Shown one piece after another: positions 23,881 to 35,073 of a stretch of 64,000 bases of DNA (positions are counted from its first letter, which is position 1; each line of letters starts with the position of its first letter). The notes beneath the pieces were generated by a model. It was given only the letters and a program-made list of their open reading frames with translations, was not told where the DNA came from and did not search any database. The stretch is from Billgrantia sulfidoxydans (GTDB lineage: Bacteria; Pseudomonadota; Gammaproteobacteria; Pseudomonadales; Halomonadaceae): positions 496,001 to 560,000 of the forward strand of contig NZ_CP053381.1 of NCBI RefSeq assembly GCF_017868775.1, given 5' to 3'. The translations under genes were made by a program, and so were the position numbers.

Positions 23881-25076
23881 GCACTCCTTTCGATGAAACG
23901 GCGAATGCGCCGGGCGGCTTCCACGGTGGCGTCGAGGTCGGCGACCAGCGCCAGGCGGATGCGGCCCGCACCGGGATTGGTGCCGTCGTGGCCCTGGCGT
24001 CCCATGTAGGCGCCGGGAAGCACGCTGACGTGCTCGGCGGCAAACAGCGCCCGGGCGAAGGCCTCGTCGTCACCGCCCGGCACCGCCGGCCATAGGTAGA
24101 AACTGGCCTCGGGGGAGGGAAATTCAAGTACCGGGGCAAGCATCTCGGTCACCGCGGCGAACGTCTCGCGGTAGGCGTCGCGGTTGGCACGCACGTGAGC
24201 TTCGTCGTTCCAGGCGGTGATCGAGGCGTGCTGCAGCGGCAGCGACATGGCGCAGCCGTGATAGGTGCGGTAGCGCTTGAACGGCGCGATCAGCTCGGCG
24301 TCGCCGGCGACGAAGCCGGAGCGCAGCCCCGGCAGGTTGGAGCGCTTGGAGAGCGAATGGAACACCAGGCAGCGCCGGTAGTCGTGGCGGCCGAGGGCGG
24401 CGCAGGCCTCGAGCAGTCCCGGCGGCGGGGCGTCCTCGTCGAGGTAGAGCTCGGAGTAGCACTCGTCGGAGGCGATGATGAAATCGAACTCGTCGGCCAG
24501 GTCAATCAGCTTCTCGAACTCGGCGCGCGGCGTTACCGCCCCGGTGGGGTTGCCCGGCGAGCAGAGGAAGAGGATCTGCACCTCGCGCCAGGTCTCGGGC
24601 GGCACGGCATCGAAATCGGGGCGAAAGCCGTTTTCGGCCCGGCAGTCGAGGTAGAGCGGCTGGCCGCCGGCGAGCAGGGTGGCGCCCTCGTAGATCTGGT
24701 AGAAGGGGTTGGGTACCGCCACCCGGGCCGGACGGCGGCGGTCCAGGGCGGCCTGGACGAAGGCGAAGATCGCCTCGCGGGTGCCGTTGACCGGCAGCAC
24801 CTGGCGCTCGGCGTCGAGCCCCTCGAGGCCGAAGCGCCGTGTGGCCCAGCCGGCGATGGCGTCGCGCAGCTCGGGAATGCCGGCGGTGGCCGGGTAGCGG
24901 GCGAAATCCTGCTGGTGGGCCTGGAGCGTCGCCAGGGCGGCAGCGAAGGGGGCGTGCTGCGGTTCGCCGATGGTCAGCGGGATGTGCGCGAGCCCCGTAG
25001 GGGGCGTCACGCCGGCCTTCAGCTTGGCCAGCCTTTCGAAGGGATACGGCTTGAGGGCGTCGAGGTCGGGGTTCAT
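23877..25076 (-). CDS. dapC: Succinyldiaminopimelate transaminase
   Basis: PLP aminotransferase of fold type I converting N-succinyl-2-amino-6-ketopimelate to N-succinyl-LL-diaminopimelate. The 399-residue protein has the N-terminal LTIGEPQHAPF, SPGNPTGAV, the aspartate-tyrosine region ASDECYSELY, and the PLP-lysine motif HSLSKRSNLPGLRSGF. The C-terminal arginine that binds the substrate carboxylate is in GAGRIRLALV. Assignment as DapC rests on the neighbours dapD and dapE and the similarity to DapC of the Pseudomonas type. The start is ATG 25074-25076. Its stop overlaps the start of the Spx-like gene. Confidence 0.92.
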   Translation of the reverse strand: MNPDLDALKPYPFERLAKLKAGVTPPTGLAHIPLTIGEPQHAPFAAALATLQAHQQDFARYPATAGIPELRDAIAGWATRRFGLEGLDAERQVLPVNGTREAIFAFVQAALDRRRPARVAVPNPFYQIYEGATLLAGGQPLYLDCRAENGFRPDFDAVPPETWREVQILFLCSPGNPTGAVTPRAEFEKLIDLADEFDFIIASDECYSELYLDEDAPPPGLLEACAALGRHDYRRCLVFHSLSKRSNLPGLRSGFVAGDAELIAPFKRYRTYHGCAMSLPLQHASITAWNDEAHVRANRDAYRETFAAVTEMLAPVLEFPSPEASFYLWPAVPGGDDEAFARALFAAEHVSVLPGAYMGRQGHDGTNPGAGRIRLALVADLDATVEAARRIRRFIERSA

Positions 25077-25178
25077 CGGTGTCCAGGCGCCGTGGGGCGG
25101 CGTCGTTGTCGTGTCTGCGGGCAGACCGACGATTATAGGGAAGCGCCAGGCTCGCCTCAAACCCGGACGTGGCGGGCG

Positions 25179-27860
25179 TCAGCCCGCCACGTCCAGCACC
25201 TCGATCAGCCGCTCGCGCAGGCGCTGCTGACGGGCGGGGTCGGTCAGCGGTGTGCCCGTCTTGTCGGTAATGAAGAAGACGTCCTCGACCCGCTCGCCCA
25301 GGGTGGCGATCTTGGCCGCCGAGAGCGAGATGTCCTGCTCCATGAAGATGCGTCCGACCCGGGCCAGCAGGCCGGGGCGGTCGGGGGCGGTCAGCTCCAG
25401 CAGGGTGCGCTCGTTGGCCGGGTCCTGCTCGATCAGCACCTCGGTCGGTACCTTGAAGTGGCGCAGCTGGCGCGGGGTATGACGGGTGACGATCTGCGGG
25501 TAGTCGTCGGGGTCGTCGAGCTCCTCGACCAGATGCGCGCGGATCTCCTCGATGCGGTTCGGGTCGCGGATGGCACGGCCCTGGTCGTCGAGCACGATGA
25601 AGGTGTTGAGCGTCCAGTCGTTGCTCGAGGTGGCGATGCGCGCGTCGTGGATGGAGAGCCCGAGCTGCTCCATGGCGGCGGCGGTGGCGGCGAACAGGTC
25701 GTCCACCGAGCGGGTGTGGATGAACACCTTGGTGCCGCCGTCGGTCATGTCGTCGGTGGGGGCGCTGATCAGGATCAGCGGCAGCGGCGACTCCCCGTGG
25801 GCCAGGATGCCCATGGTCTGCCAGGCGATCTCGCTGGGCGCGTACTGCAGGAAGTACTCCTCCCCGAGCGACTCCCACAGGCGGTCGACCCGGTCGATGT
25901 CGGCCCCCACCGTGGCCAGCAGCGAGCGCGACTCGCTGCGGGTCTCGCGCACCCACTCCTCGCGGTCCAGCGGGTTGTCCAGGCCGCGGCGCAGGGCGCG
26001 CTTGGTTTCGGCGTGGAGCTGGCGGAGCAGCGAGGCGCGCCAGCCGTTCCACAGCGTCGGGTTGGTGGCGTTGATGTCGGCCACGGTCAGCACGTAGAGG
26101 TAATCGAGGCGGATCTCGTCGCCGACCTGGGCGGCGAATTCGCGGATCACGTCGGGGTCGGTGATGTCGCGCTTCTGCGCCACCATCGACATCACCAGGT
26201 GATTCTCCACCAGCCAGCTGACCAGCCGCGTGTCGCGGCTCGACAGGCCGTGGCGCTCGGCGAAGCGCTCCACGTCGCGGGCACCGAGGAGCGAGTGGTC
26301 GCCGCCGCGTCCCTTGCCGATGTCGTGGTAGAGACCCGCGATCCAGAGCAGCTCGAGCTTGGGCAGCTGGTGCACCAGCGCTGCCGCCACCGGGAAGTCA
26401 TCGCGCGCCTCGGGCTTGCGAAACTGGTGGATGAACTTGAGCAGGCGCAGGGTGTGGGCGTCCACGGTGTAGATGTGGAACAGGTCGTGCTGCATCAGGC
26501 CCACCGCCTGGCCGAACTCGGGCAGGTACTTGCCCAGCACGCCGTAGCGGTTCATGCGCCGCAGTTGGCGCGCCACGTTGCCGCTGGAGCAGAGCAGCGA
26601 CATGAACAGGTGCTGGTGCTGGGCGTCGTCGCGGTAGAGGTCGTCGATCAGGTGGCGGTTGTCGCGAATCAGGCGGATGGTGTCGGCGCGCACGCCCTCG
26701 ATCTCGGGGTGCTCGGCCATCAGCAGGAACAGCTCGAGCAGCGCATAGGGGTGGTCGCGAAACACCGAGCGGGTGCGCGCCTTGATGTAGCCGCCCTCGA
26801 TCACGAAGCGCTCGTTGAGATCGGCGGTCTCCAGACGCTCGCCGCTGCGCAGGATCGCCTCGTCGAAGTGCTGCAGCAGCATGTCGTTGAGACCCGCCAG
26901 CGCCGTGACGTGGCGGTAGTAGCGCTTCATGAACTGCTCGACGGCGAGCCGCTCGGGGGTGTCGCGAAAACCGAACAGCTCGGCGATGGTGCGCTGGTGG
27001 TCGAACAGCAGGCGATCCTCGGCGCGGCCGGTGAGCATGTGCAGCGCATAGCGCACCTGCCACAGGAAGGCCTGGCCCTGGCTCAGGATGCGCAGCTCGG
27101 CATCGTTCATGAAGCCGTTCGCCACCAGATCCTCGTAGCGCTGGCTGCCGAAGTGGCGCTTGGCCACCCAGCCGATCATCTGGATGTCGCGCAGCCCGCC
27201 CGGTGAACTCTTGATGTTGGGCTCGAGGTGGTACTCGGAGTTGTTGAAGCGGTGATGGCGGGCGATCTGCTCCTGCCACTTGGCCTCGAAGAATCGGTCC
27301 GACGGCCACATCCGCTCGCGGGCGATGCGCGCCTTCATCGCCTCGCGCAGCGACTCGGGGCCGGCCAGGAGGCGCGACTCCATCAGGTTGGTGATGACGG
27401 TGATGTCGCCTTCTGCCTCGCGTTCGCAGTCGGCAAGCGAGCGCACGCTGTGGCCGATCTCCAGGCCGATGTCCCACAGCAGGGTGATGAAGGCGGTCAG
27501 TCCTTCGCGGTAGGGCGTGTCGTCGTCGTCCTCGAGCAGCAGCATCAGGTCGACGTCGGAGTGCGGATGCAGCTCGCCGCGGCCGTAGCCGCCCACGGCG
27601 AGCAGCGCCACGCCGTCGTCGGGCCAGTCGTGCAGCGACCACGCCACACCGAGCAGCTGGTCGAGGCACCAGGCCCGACCGTGCACCAGATCGCGGATGT
27701 CGGCACCGGCATGGAAGCGCTCGTCGAGCCGGCGCTGGATGTCGCGCAGCGCTGTCTTGAACGGCGCGATGGGTGAACGCGTGCCGGCCAGTTCGCGGCG
27801 GAAGGTCTCGGCGTCGAACAGCGTCTCGTCGGGCACGAAGCGGTAGTGGTGCAGGAGCAT
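25179..27860 (-). CDS. glnD: Bifunctional [protein-PII] uridylyltransferase/uridylyl-removing enzyme
   Basis: GlnD senses glutamine and adds or removes UMP on the PII proteins, setting glutamine synthetase activity and Ntr gene expression. The 893-residue protein has all modules: the nucleotidyltransferase domain with GGYGRGELHPHSDVD (about 90-104), the HD phosphohydrolase domain with LYHDIGKGRGGDHS, and two C-terminal ACT domains (beginning ILISAPTDDMTDGG and LLELTAPDRPGLLARVG). The start is ATG 27858-27860; the open frame upstream overlaps map antisense-like sequence and is rejected. It follows map by 11 bp, the usual map-glnD-dapC order. Confidence 0.97.
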   Translation of the reverse strand: MLLHHYRFVPDETLFDAETFRRELAGTRSPIAPFKTALRDIQRRLDERFHAGADIRDLVHGRAWCLDQLLGVAWSLHDWPDDGVALLAVGGYGRGELHPHSDVDLMLLLEDDDDTPYREGLTAFITLLWDIGLEIGHSVRSLADCEREAEGDITVITNLMESRLLAGPESLREAMKARIARERMWPSDRFFEAKWQEQIARHHRFNNSEYHLEPNIKSSPGGLRDIQMIGWVAKRHFGSQRYEDLVANGFMNDAELRILSQGQAFLWQVRYALHMLTGRAEDRLLFDHQRTIAELFGFRDTPERLAVEQFMKRYYRHVTALAGLNDMLLQHFDEAILRSGERLETADLNERFVIEGGYIKARTRSVFRDHPYALLELFLLMAEHPEIEGVRADTIRLIRDNRHLIDDLYRDDAQHQHLFMSLLCSSGNVARQLRRMNRYGVLGKYLPEFGQAVGLMQHDLFHIYTVDAHTLRLLKFIHQFRKPEARDDFPVAAALVHQLPKLELLWIAGLYHDIGKGRGGDHSLLGARDVERFAERHGLSSRDTRLVSWLVENHLVMSMVAQKRDITDPDVIREFAAQVGDEIRLDYLYVLTVADINATNPTLWNGWRASLLRQLHAETKRALRRGLDNPLDREEWVRETRSESRSLLATVGADIDRVDRLWESLGEEYFLQYAPSEIAWQTMGILAHGESPLPLILISAPTDDMTDGGTKVFIHTRSVDDLFAATAAAMEQLGLSIHDARIATSSNDWTLNTFIVLDDQGRAIRDPNRIEEIRAHLVEELDDPDDYPQIVTRHTPRQLRHFKVPTEVLIEQDPANERTLLELTAPDRPGLLARVGRIFMEQDISLSAAKIATLGERVEDVFFITDKTGTPLTDPARQQRLRERLIEVLDVAG

Positions 27861-27871
27861 GTTGGCTCGAC

Positions 27872-28663
27872 TCAGTGGTCGAGGAAGGAGAAGTCTTCCT
27901 CGTGGCGCGCGGTGAGCACCTCGACGCCGGTCTCGGTGACCAGCAGCGTGTGCTCCCACTGCGCGGACAGGCTCTTGTCCCGGGTCACGGCGGTCCAGCC
28001 GTCGCGCAGCACCTTGGTCTGGTGGCCGCCGACGTTGATCATCGGCTCGATGGTCAGGCACATGCCGGCGGCCAGGGTGGCATCGGCCTCGGGGGCATAG
28101 CCGTCATAATGCAGTACCTGCGGGTCCTCGTGGAAGCCGGCACCGATGCCGTGGCCGCAGAAGTCGCGCACCACCGAGTAGCCGTTGGCCTCGGCGTGGC
28201 GCTGGATGGCGCGGGCCAGCTCGGAGAGGCGTACGCCCGGACGTACCAGCGCGATGCTCTTGTACAGGCACTCCTGGGTCACGCGGCACAGCCGCTCGCC
28301 CTGGATGTTTTCGCCGACGATGTACATGGCGCTGGAGTCGCCGTGGTAGCCGTCGGCGGTCTTCACGGTGACATCGATGTTCATGATGTCGCCCTTCTTG
28401 AGCTTCTTGGCCGGATCGGGGATGCCGTGGCACACCACGTGGTTGAGCGAGGTGCAGATCGACTTGGGGAAACCGTGGTAGTTGAGCGGCGCCGGCGTGG
28501 AGCCCAGCTCGTCGACGATGTAGTCGTGGCACAGCCGGTCCAGCTCGCCGGTGGTCACGCCGGCCGTGACGTGCGGTGCTATCATTTCCAGCACGCTGGC
28601 GGCCTGGCGGCCGGCCTCGCGCATCTTCTCGATCTCGTCGGGCGTCTTGATGGGTATGTTCAT
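27872..28663 (-). CDS. map: Methionine aminopeptidase, type I
   Basis: Removes N-terminal methionine from nascent proteins. The 263-residue enzyme carries the dimetal site: the aspartates of IDVTVKTADGYHGDSS, the His of FCGHGIGAGFH, and the glutamates of CLTIEPMIN and SAQWEHTLLV, plus the substrate-binding His in VVCHGIPD. It starts at ATG 28661-28663 and is divergent from rpsB, the classical arrangement in which the two genes share a promoter region. Confidence 0.97.
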   Translation of the reverse strand: MNIPIKTPDEIEKMREAGRQAASVLEMIAPHVTAGVTTGELDRLCHDYIVDELGSTPAPLNYHGFPKSICTSLNHVVCHGIPDPAKKLKKGDIMNIDVTVKTADGYHGDSSAMYIVGENIQGERLCRVTQECLYKSIALVRPGVRLSELARAIQRHAEANGYSVVRDFCGHGIGAGFHEDPQVLHYDGYAPEADATLAAGMCLTIEPMINVGGHQTKVLRDGWTAVTRDKSLSAQWEHTLLVTETGVEVLTARHEEDFSFLDH

Positions 28664-28980
28664 GGAATCTCGGTTCAGAGGGGTTGCAGCGCCGGCAACG
28701 TGGGCCAAGGACGGCGGGCGACTTCATCTCGTTGGCGAACTATGGTATAAAGCCGCGCGCTTTCCTGCAATCGTCGCCCGCCATGGCCCCGGCCCGGCCG
28801 GCAGGCGAGACGCCGAGGGCGCCGGCGCCAGGTCGCGACAGGTCGCGGCTCGAGCCGTCAACTCAACAGCCTTGAAAACACACACGTACCGGCACATGGT
28901 CCCGGGTGCTGCCGCGGTCTAGCCCGGCGGTCGGATCCATGGGGTGCGTGGAGGCCTAACCCGATTTTCAGGAGTCATCC
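28664..28980. other. map/rpsB divergent regulatory region and rpsB leader
   Basis: This 317-bp stretch has no gene I can support. It contains a candidate rpsB promoter at 28723-28751 and then a GC-rich leader of about 220 nt with many short self-complementary runs (for example around 28775-28860). In E. coli ribosomal protein S2 represses rpsB-tsf through its mRNA leader, and a similar control is plausible here but not shown. AGGAG lies 8 nt before the rpsB ATG. Confidence 0.6.
28723..28751 (+). promoter_or_regulatory. Candidate promoter for rpsB-tsf
   Basis: A -10 hexamer TATAAA (28746-28751) has an upstream TGG and is 17 bp from a weak -35 TTCATC (28723-28728). The -10 is good (5/6) and the -35 poor, as in growth-rate-controlled genes that rely on an extended -10. 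Confidence 0.45.
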
Positions 28981-29727
28981 ATGGCACATGTCAACATGCG
29001 CGACCTGCTCAAGGCGGGCGCACACTTCGGTCACCAGACCCGTTACTGGAACCCGAAGATGGGCAAGTTCATCTTCGGCGCCCGCAACAAGATCCACATC
29101 ATCAACCTCGAGCACACCCTGCCGGCCCTCAACGAGGTAATCGACGTGGTCGAGAAGATGGCGGCGGCCAACAACAAGATCCTGTTCGTCGGCACCAAGC
29201 GCAGCGCGAGCAAGATCATCAAGGAAGAGGCCAACCGCGTCGGCATGCCCTTCGTCAACCACCGCTGGCTCGGTGGCATGCTGACCAACTACAAGACCAT
29301 CCGTCAGTCGATCAAGCGTCTGCGCGACCTCGAGACCATGCGCGAGGACGGCACCTTCGAGAAGCTGACCAAGAAGGAAGTCCTGATGGCGACCCGCGAG
29401 CAGGACAAGCTCGAGCGCTCCATCGGCGGCATCAAGGAGATGGGCGGCCTGCCCGACGCGCTGTTCGTGATCGACGTCGACCACGAGCGCATCGCCATCA
29501 ACGAGGCGAACAAGCTCGGCATCCCGGTCATCGGCGTGGTCGACACCAACTCCGATCCGGACGGCGTCGACTACGTGATCCCCGGCAACGATGACTCCAT
29601 CCGTGCCATCCAGATCTACGTCAAGGCGATCGCCGACGCCTGCGCGCGGGCGAAGGAAGGCCGTCCCGACGAGTTCGTCGAGGTCACCGAGGGTGAGAGC
29701 GGCGACGCGGCGGCCGCTGCCGAGTAA
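28981..29727 (+). CDS. rpsB: 30S ribosomal protein S2
   Basis: S2 belongs to the small subunit and bridges head and body. The 248-residue protein begins [20 protein letters not shown] and has the hallmark [21 protein letters not shown] and [17 protein letters not shown] segments. It ends in an acidic, Ala-rich tail. The ATG at 28981 has AGGAG upstream. First gene of the rpsB-tsf-pyrH-frr order, separated from tsf by a series of hairpins. Confidence 0.98.
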   Translation: MAHVNMRDLLKAGAHFGHQTRYWNPKMGKFIFGARNKIHIINLEHTLPALNEVIDVVEKMAAANNKILFVGTKRSASKIIKEEANRVGMPFVNHRWLGGMLTNYKTIRQSIKRLRDLETMREDGTFEKLTKKEVLMATREQDKLERSIGGIKEMGGLPDALFVIDVDHERIAINEANKLGIPVIGVVDTNSDPDGVDYVIPGNDDSIRAIQIYVKAIADACARAKEGRPDEFVEVTEGESGDAAAAAE

Positions 29728-29737
29728 CGGCGAGTCG

Positions 29738-29814
29738 CCCGGGCCGGCGCTGTTGGCCCGGGCGGGCGGCCAGCCCAGGCGGCCGCCCGCCACCGCTCCG
29801 CTGCGGCGGAGCGG
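29738..29814 (+). terminator. Three consecutive GC-rich hairpins between rpsB and tsf
   Basis: Three stems follow one another after the rpsB stop: about 29738-29761 (arms of CCCGGGCC type), 29763-29790 (10-bp arms with a 9-nt loop), and 29793-29814 (9-bp perfect arms, TGCG loop). No T-run follows. They could act as a partial terminator that lowers tsf relative to rpsB, or protect the rpsB 3' end. Confidence 0.6.
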
Positions 29815-29895
29815 GATTGCACCGGGCCCACGGGTCCGGCGCCCTTATTCCCAGGTCGAACCTACCCGGGTTCCACTTATCGAGAGGTGAATACC

Positions 29896-30765
<870 letters not shown>

Positions 30766-30783
30766 GGTCAGAGGTTCCAGCTC

Positions 30784-30818
30784 GAGAATGGCGTGCGCGC
30801 GAGCGCACGCCTTCTCGT
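30784..30818 (+). terminator. Intrinsic terminator after tsf
   Basis: A 9-bp perfect stem (30790-30798 with 30803-30811) is extended by GAGAA/TTCTC pairs, giving about 14 bp in all, around a GCGA loop. It separates rpsB-tsf from pyrH. Confidence 0.75.
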
Positions 30819-30880
30819 ATCCGGCCCCCGCGTCGGCTGTAGTAGAGTTGCTTGATCCCCTTGCGCCCAGGAGAGATGCC

Positions 30881-31642
30881 ATGTCCACGCTCGATCACGT
30901 CGATAACCCCGCCAAGACCCGCAGCGACAAGTCCAAGTACAAGCGCATCCTGCTCAAGCTCTCCGGCGAGGCGCTGATGGGCGAACACGACTTCGGCATC
31001 GATCCCCAGGTGCTCGATCGCATGGCGCTGGAGATCGGTCAGCTGGTGGGCATCGGCGTGCAGGTCGGCATCGTCATCGGCGGCGGCAACCTGTTCCGCG
31101 GCGCCGCGCTCAACGCGGCCGGCATGGACCGGGTCACCGGCGACCACATGGGCATGCTGGCCACGGTGATGAACGCCCTGGCCATGCGCGACGCCCTGGA
31201 GCGCTCCAATATCCGCTCACGCGTCATGTCCGCCATTCCCATGAGCGGCGTGGTGGAGCACTACGACCGGCGTACCGCCATCCGCTACCTGACCTCGGGA
31301 GACGTGGTATTGTTCTCCGCCGGTACCGGCAACCCCTTCTTCACCACCGACTCCGCGGCCTGCCTGCGCGGCATCGAGATCGATGCCGACGTGGTGGTCA
31401 AGGCCACCAAGGTGGACGGCGTCTACGACAAGGACCCGGTGAAACATGCCGATGCGGTCAAGTACGATCATCTGAGCTACGATAATGCGCTCGATCAAAA
31501 GCTCGGCATCATGGATTTGACCGCTATCTGCCTGGTGCGGGACCATGACATGCCGGTTCGCGTCTTCAACATGAACAAGCCGGGCGCCCTGCTGAACCTG
31601 GTGGTGGGCGGCAAGGAAGGCACGCTGATAGACAGAGGTTGA
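30881..31642 (+). CDS. pyrH: UMP kinase
   Basis: Phosphorylates UMP to UDP; a hexameric amino-acid-kinase-fold enzyme activated by GTP and inhibited by UTP in relatives. The 253-residue protein has the lysine-rich ATP loop [26 protein letters not shown], and the [20 protein letters not shown] segment. An N-terminal extension of about 18 residues ([18 protein letters not shown]) precedes the conserved start. The ATG at 30881 has a CAGGAGAG ribosome-binding site. The gap to frr is 4 bp. Confidence 0.96.
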   Translation: MSTLDHVDNPAKTRSDKSKYKRILLKLSGEALMGEHDFGIDPQVLDRMALEIGQLVGIGVQVGIVIGGGNLFRGAALNAAGMDRVTGDHMGMLATVMNALAMRDALERSNIRSRVMSAIPMSGVVEHYDRRTAIRYLTSGDVVLFSAGTGNPFFTTDSAACLRGIEIDADVVVKATKVDGVYDKDPVKHADAVKYDHLSYDNALDQKLGIMDLTAICLVRDHDMPVRVFNMNKPGALLNLVVGGKEGTLIDRG

Positions 31643-31646
31643 TACC

Positions 31647-32204
31647 GTGATCAATGACATCCAGAAAGATGCTGAGAGTCGCATGAAGAAGAGCCTCGAC
31701 GCCCTTCATGCCAACTTCAACAAGATCCGTACCGGGCGTGCTCACTCCAGCATCCTCGACTCGGTCACCGTCGAGTACTACGGCAGTCAGGTGCCGCTCA
31801 ACCAGGTCGCATCGGTCAACGTCGAGGACGCCCGCACTCTCTCCGTGGTGCCCTGGGAGCAGAACATGGTGCCCAAGATCGAGAAGGCGATCATGACTTC
31901 CGACCTGGGCCTGAACCCGGCGAGTGCCGGCAACGTGATCCGCGTGCCGATGCCGATGCTCACCGAGGAGACCCGCAAGGGCTACATCAAGCAGGCGCGC
32001 GCCGAGGCCGAGAACGCTCGCGTGGCGGTGCGCAACGTGCGTCGCGATGCCAACAACGACATCAAGGCGCTGCTCAAGGAGAAGGAGATCTCCGAGGACG
32101 AGCAGCACCGCGCCGAAGAGGCGATCCAGAAGCTGACCGACAAGTACATCGGCGAGATCGACAAGCAGCTCGAAGTGAAGGAACACGACCTGATGCAGGT
32201 CTGA
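31647..32204 (+). CDS. frr: Ribosome recycling factor
   Basis: RRF splits post-termination ribosomes with EF-G. The 185-residue protein is the usual length, with the long three-helix bundle and hallmark segments [45 protein letters not shown] and [13 protein letters not shown]. The start is GTG at 31647, 4 bp after the pyrH stop, so translation is probably coupled. Composition fits the surrounding operon. Confidence 0.97.
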   Translation: MINDIQKDAESRMKKSLDALHANFNKIRTGRAHSSILDSVTVEYYGSQVPLNQVASVNVEDARTLSVVPWEQNMVPKIEKAIMTSDLGLNPASAGNVIRVPMPMLTEETRKGYIKQARAEAENARVAVRNVRRDANNDIKALLKEKEISEDEQHRAEEAIQKLTDKYIGEIDKQLEVKEHDLMQV

Positions 32205-32266
32205 GCAGCGCCGGGCGGCGCCCGCAGCGACGCCGCCTGGTCCTTCCATTCCCATTGCGAGACATC

Positions 32267-33035
<769 letters not shown>

Positions 33036-33043
<8 letters not shown>

Positions 33044-33836
33044 ACAGCGGATCGTGACGGCGGCATGGCTGGCGCCGCTGATGCTGGCCGGCCTGTTCGG
33101 CCTCTCGGGAGGGCCTTTTGCCGCTTTCACCGGCCTCGTCGTGCTGCTGGCCGCCTGGGAGTGGACCAACCTCGCGGGGGTGGCCGAGACGAGCCGCCGC
33201 CTGACGCTGGTGGGTGTCCTGGCCGTGCTGATGACGCTGCTGTGGTGGCTCGGCGCGGCGCTGGCGGTATGGCCGCTGTGGCTCGCCGTGGCCGGCTGGG
33301 CGATCAACTTCTACTGGGTCGTCCACTACCCGGCGAAGCGCGAGCAGTGGGGCTCGACGGCCGCGCGGCTGGCCATGGGGCTGTGGGTGCTGCTGCCGGC
33401 CTGGGTCGGGTTCAACGTGCTGCGCGACAGCGGCGGCGTGTGGTTGCTCTACGTGCTGTTACTGGTATGGGGCGCCGATATCGGCGCCTACTTCTGCGGG
33501 CGCGCCTGGGGCCGGCGCAAGCTGGCGCCGGGGGTGAGCCCCGGCAAGTCCTGGGAAGGCGTGGCCGGCGGCGTGGCCGTGACCCTGCTGCTGGCGCTGC
33601 TGTTCGCCGTGTGGCAGGGGCTGGGCGTGGCCGCTGGCCTGGGGCTCATGGTGGTGACCGCGGGGGTGACGCTGGTCTCGGTGCTCGGCGACCTGCTCGA
33701 GAGCATGCTCAAGCGCTTTCGCGGCATCAAGGACTCCAGCAACCTGTTGCCCGGGCACGGCGGCGTACTCGACCGCATCGACAGCCTGACCGCGGCGGTG
33801 CCGCTGTTCGCACTGCTCTCCACCGGGATGCTGTGA
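33036..33836 (+). CDS. cdsA: Phosphatidate cytidylyltransferase
   Basis: Integral membrane enzyme making CDP-diacylglycerol from CTP and phosphatidic acid, the branch point of phospholipid synthesis. The 266-residue protein has about seven hydrophobic helices and the family signature near the C-terminus ([20 protein letters not shown], then GVLDRIDSL), preceded by [20 protein letters not shown] and SPGKSWEG. It starts at GTG 33036 within the uppS end (8-bp overlap), so translation is coupled. The next gene, dxr, begins 1 bp after its stop. Confidence 0.95.
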
Positions 33837-33837
33837 C

Positions 33838-35031
33838 ATGAGCGGTCCGTTTCGGCAGCAGGGCGTCACGGTACTCGGCGCCACCGGCTCCATCGGCACC
33901 AGCACGCTCGACGTGGTCGCACGCCATCCCGAGCGCTACCGGGTGCATGCGCTGACGGCGCATCGCTCGCGCGAGGCGCTGCTGGCCCAGTGCCTGCGTC
34001 ATCGGCCCAGCCTGGCCGTGCTCGACGAGGAGCACGACGCCGCCTGGCTGCGCGAGCGGCTGGCCGGGGCGGGCCTGGCGACCGAGGTACGGGCCGGCGA
34101 GGCGGCGCTCGTCGAGGTCGCCAGCGCCGCCGAGGCGGACGTGGTGATGGCCGCCATCGTCGGTGCCGCGGGGCTGTTGCCGACGCTGGCCGCGGTGCGC
34201 GCCGGCAAGCGCGTGCTGCTGGCCAACAAGGAGGCGCTGGTGATGTCCGGGGCGCTGTTCATGGACGCCGTCGCGCGCCACGGCGCCACGTTGCTGCCGA
34301 TCGACTCCGAACATAATGCCATCTACCAGTGTCTACCACCCGAACACCGCGGCGGCCTCTCCCGCCATGGCGTGACCCAACTGCTGCTGACGGCCTCCGG
34401 TGGGCCTTTCCGCGGCTGGTCGTCGGAGCGCCTGGCCACGGTGACGCCGGCGCAGGCCTGCGCCCACCCCAACTGGTCGATGGGGCGCAAGATCTCGGTG
34501 GATAGCGCCACCCTGATGAACAAGGGGCTGGAACTAATCGAGGCGTGCTGGCTGTTCGACGCCCGCCCTGAGCAGATTCAGGTGGTGGTGCACCCGCAGA
34601 GCGTGATTCACTCCATGGCCGCCTACAGCGACGGCTCGGTGCTGGCCCAGTTGGGCAACCCGGACATGCGCACGCCGATCGCCTACGGCCTGGCGTGGCC
34701 GGAGCGCATCGCGGCCGGCGTCGAGGCGCTGGACCTGTTCCGGGTCGCGCGGCTCGACTTCGAGGCGCCGGATGAGGTGGCCTTCCCGTGCCTGCGGCTG
34801 GCGCGCGAGGCGATGCAGGCGGGAGGCACGGCGCCGGCCGTGCTCAACGGCGCCAACGAGGTGGCCGTCGATGCCTTCCTGGCGGGGCGCCTGAGCTTCC
34901 CGGGCATCGGCGAGCTCGTGGCGGAGGTGCTGGAAGCGCTGCCGGTCGAAGCCGGCGGGGACCTGGAAACCATCCTCGGCGCCGATGCCCGGGCGCGCCA
35001 GGCGGCGCGCGAGAGGCTGCAAGGGCGCTGA
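33838..35031 (+). CDS. dxr: 1-deoxy-D-xylulose 5-phosphate reductoisomerase
   Basis: NADPH-dependent enzyme making 2-C-methyl-D-erythritol 4-phosphate, the first committed step of the MEP isoprenoid pathway. The 397-residue protein has the dinucleotide motif [27 protein letters not shown], the metal and substrate segments [13 protein letters not shown] and [10 protein letters not shown], and [21 protein letters not shown]. It lies one base after cdsA, upstream of rseP, in the canonical order. Confidence 0.97.
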   Translation: MSGPFRQQGVTVLGATGSIGTSTLDVVARHPERYRVHALTAHRSREALLAQCLRHRPSLAVLDEEHDAAWLRERLAGAGLATEVRAGEAALVEVASAAEADVVMAAIVGAAGLLPTLAAVRAGKRVLLANKEALVMSGALFMDAVARHGATLLPIDSEHNAIYQCLPPEHRGGLSRHGVTQLLLTASGGPFRGWSSERLATVTPAQACAHPNWSMGRKISVDSATLMNKGLELIEACWLFDARPEQIQVVVHPQSVIHSMAAYSDGSVLAQLGNPDMRTPIAYGLAWPERIAAGVEALDLFRVARLDFEAPDEVAFPCLRLAREAMQAGGTAPAVLNGANEVAVDAFLAGRLSFPGIGELVAEVLEALPVEAGGDLETILGADARARQAARERLQGR

Positions 35032-35073
35032 GCCGATTCGCCGACGGCGTCGTGACTTTTCGAGGAGACTGAT

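Noticed and set aside
24195..27206. Very long plus-strand open frame (about 1000 codons) opposite dapC and glnD
   Set aside because: It is an antisense shadow of high-GC codons: Val/Gly/His/Ala-rich, no domain, and the minus-strand genes are complete and well conserved.
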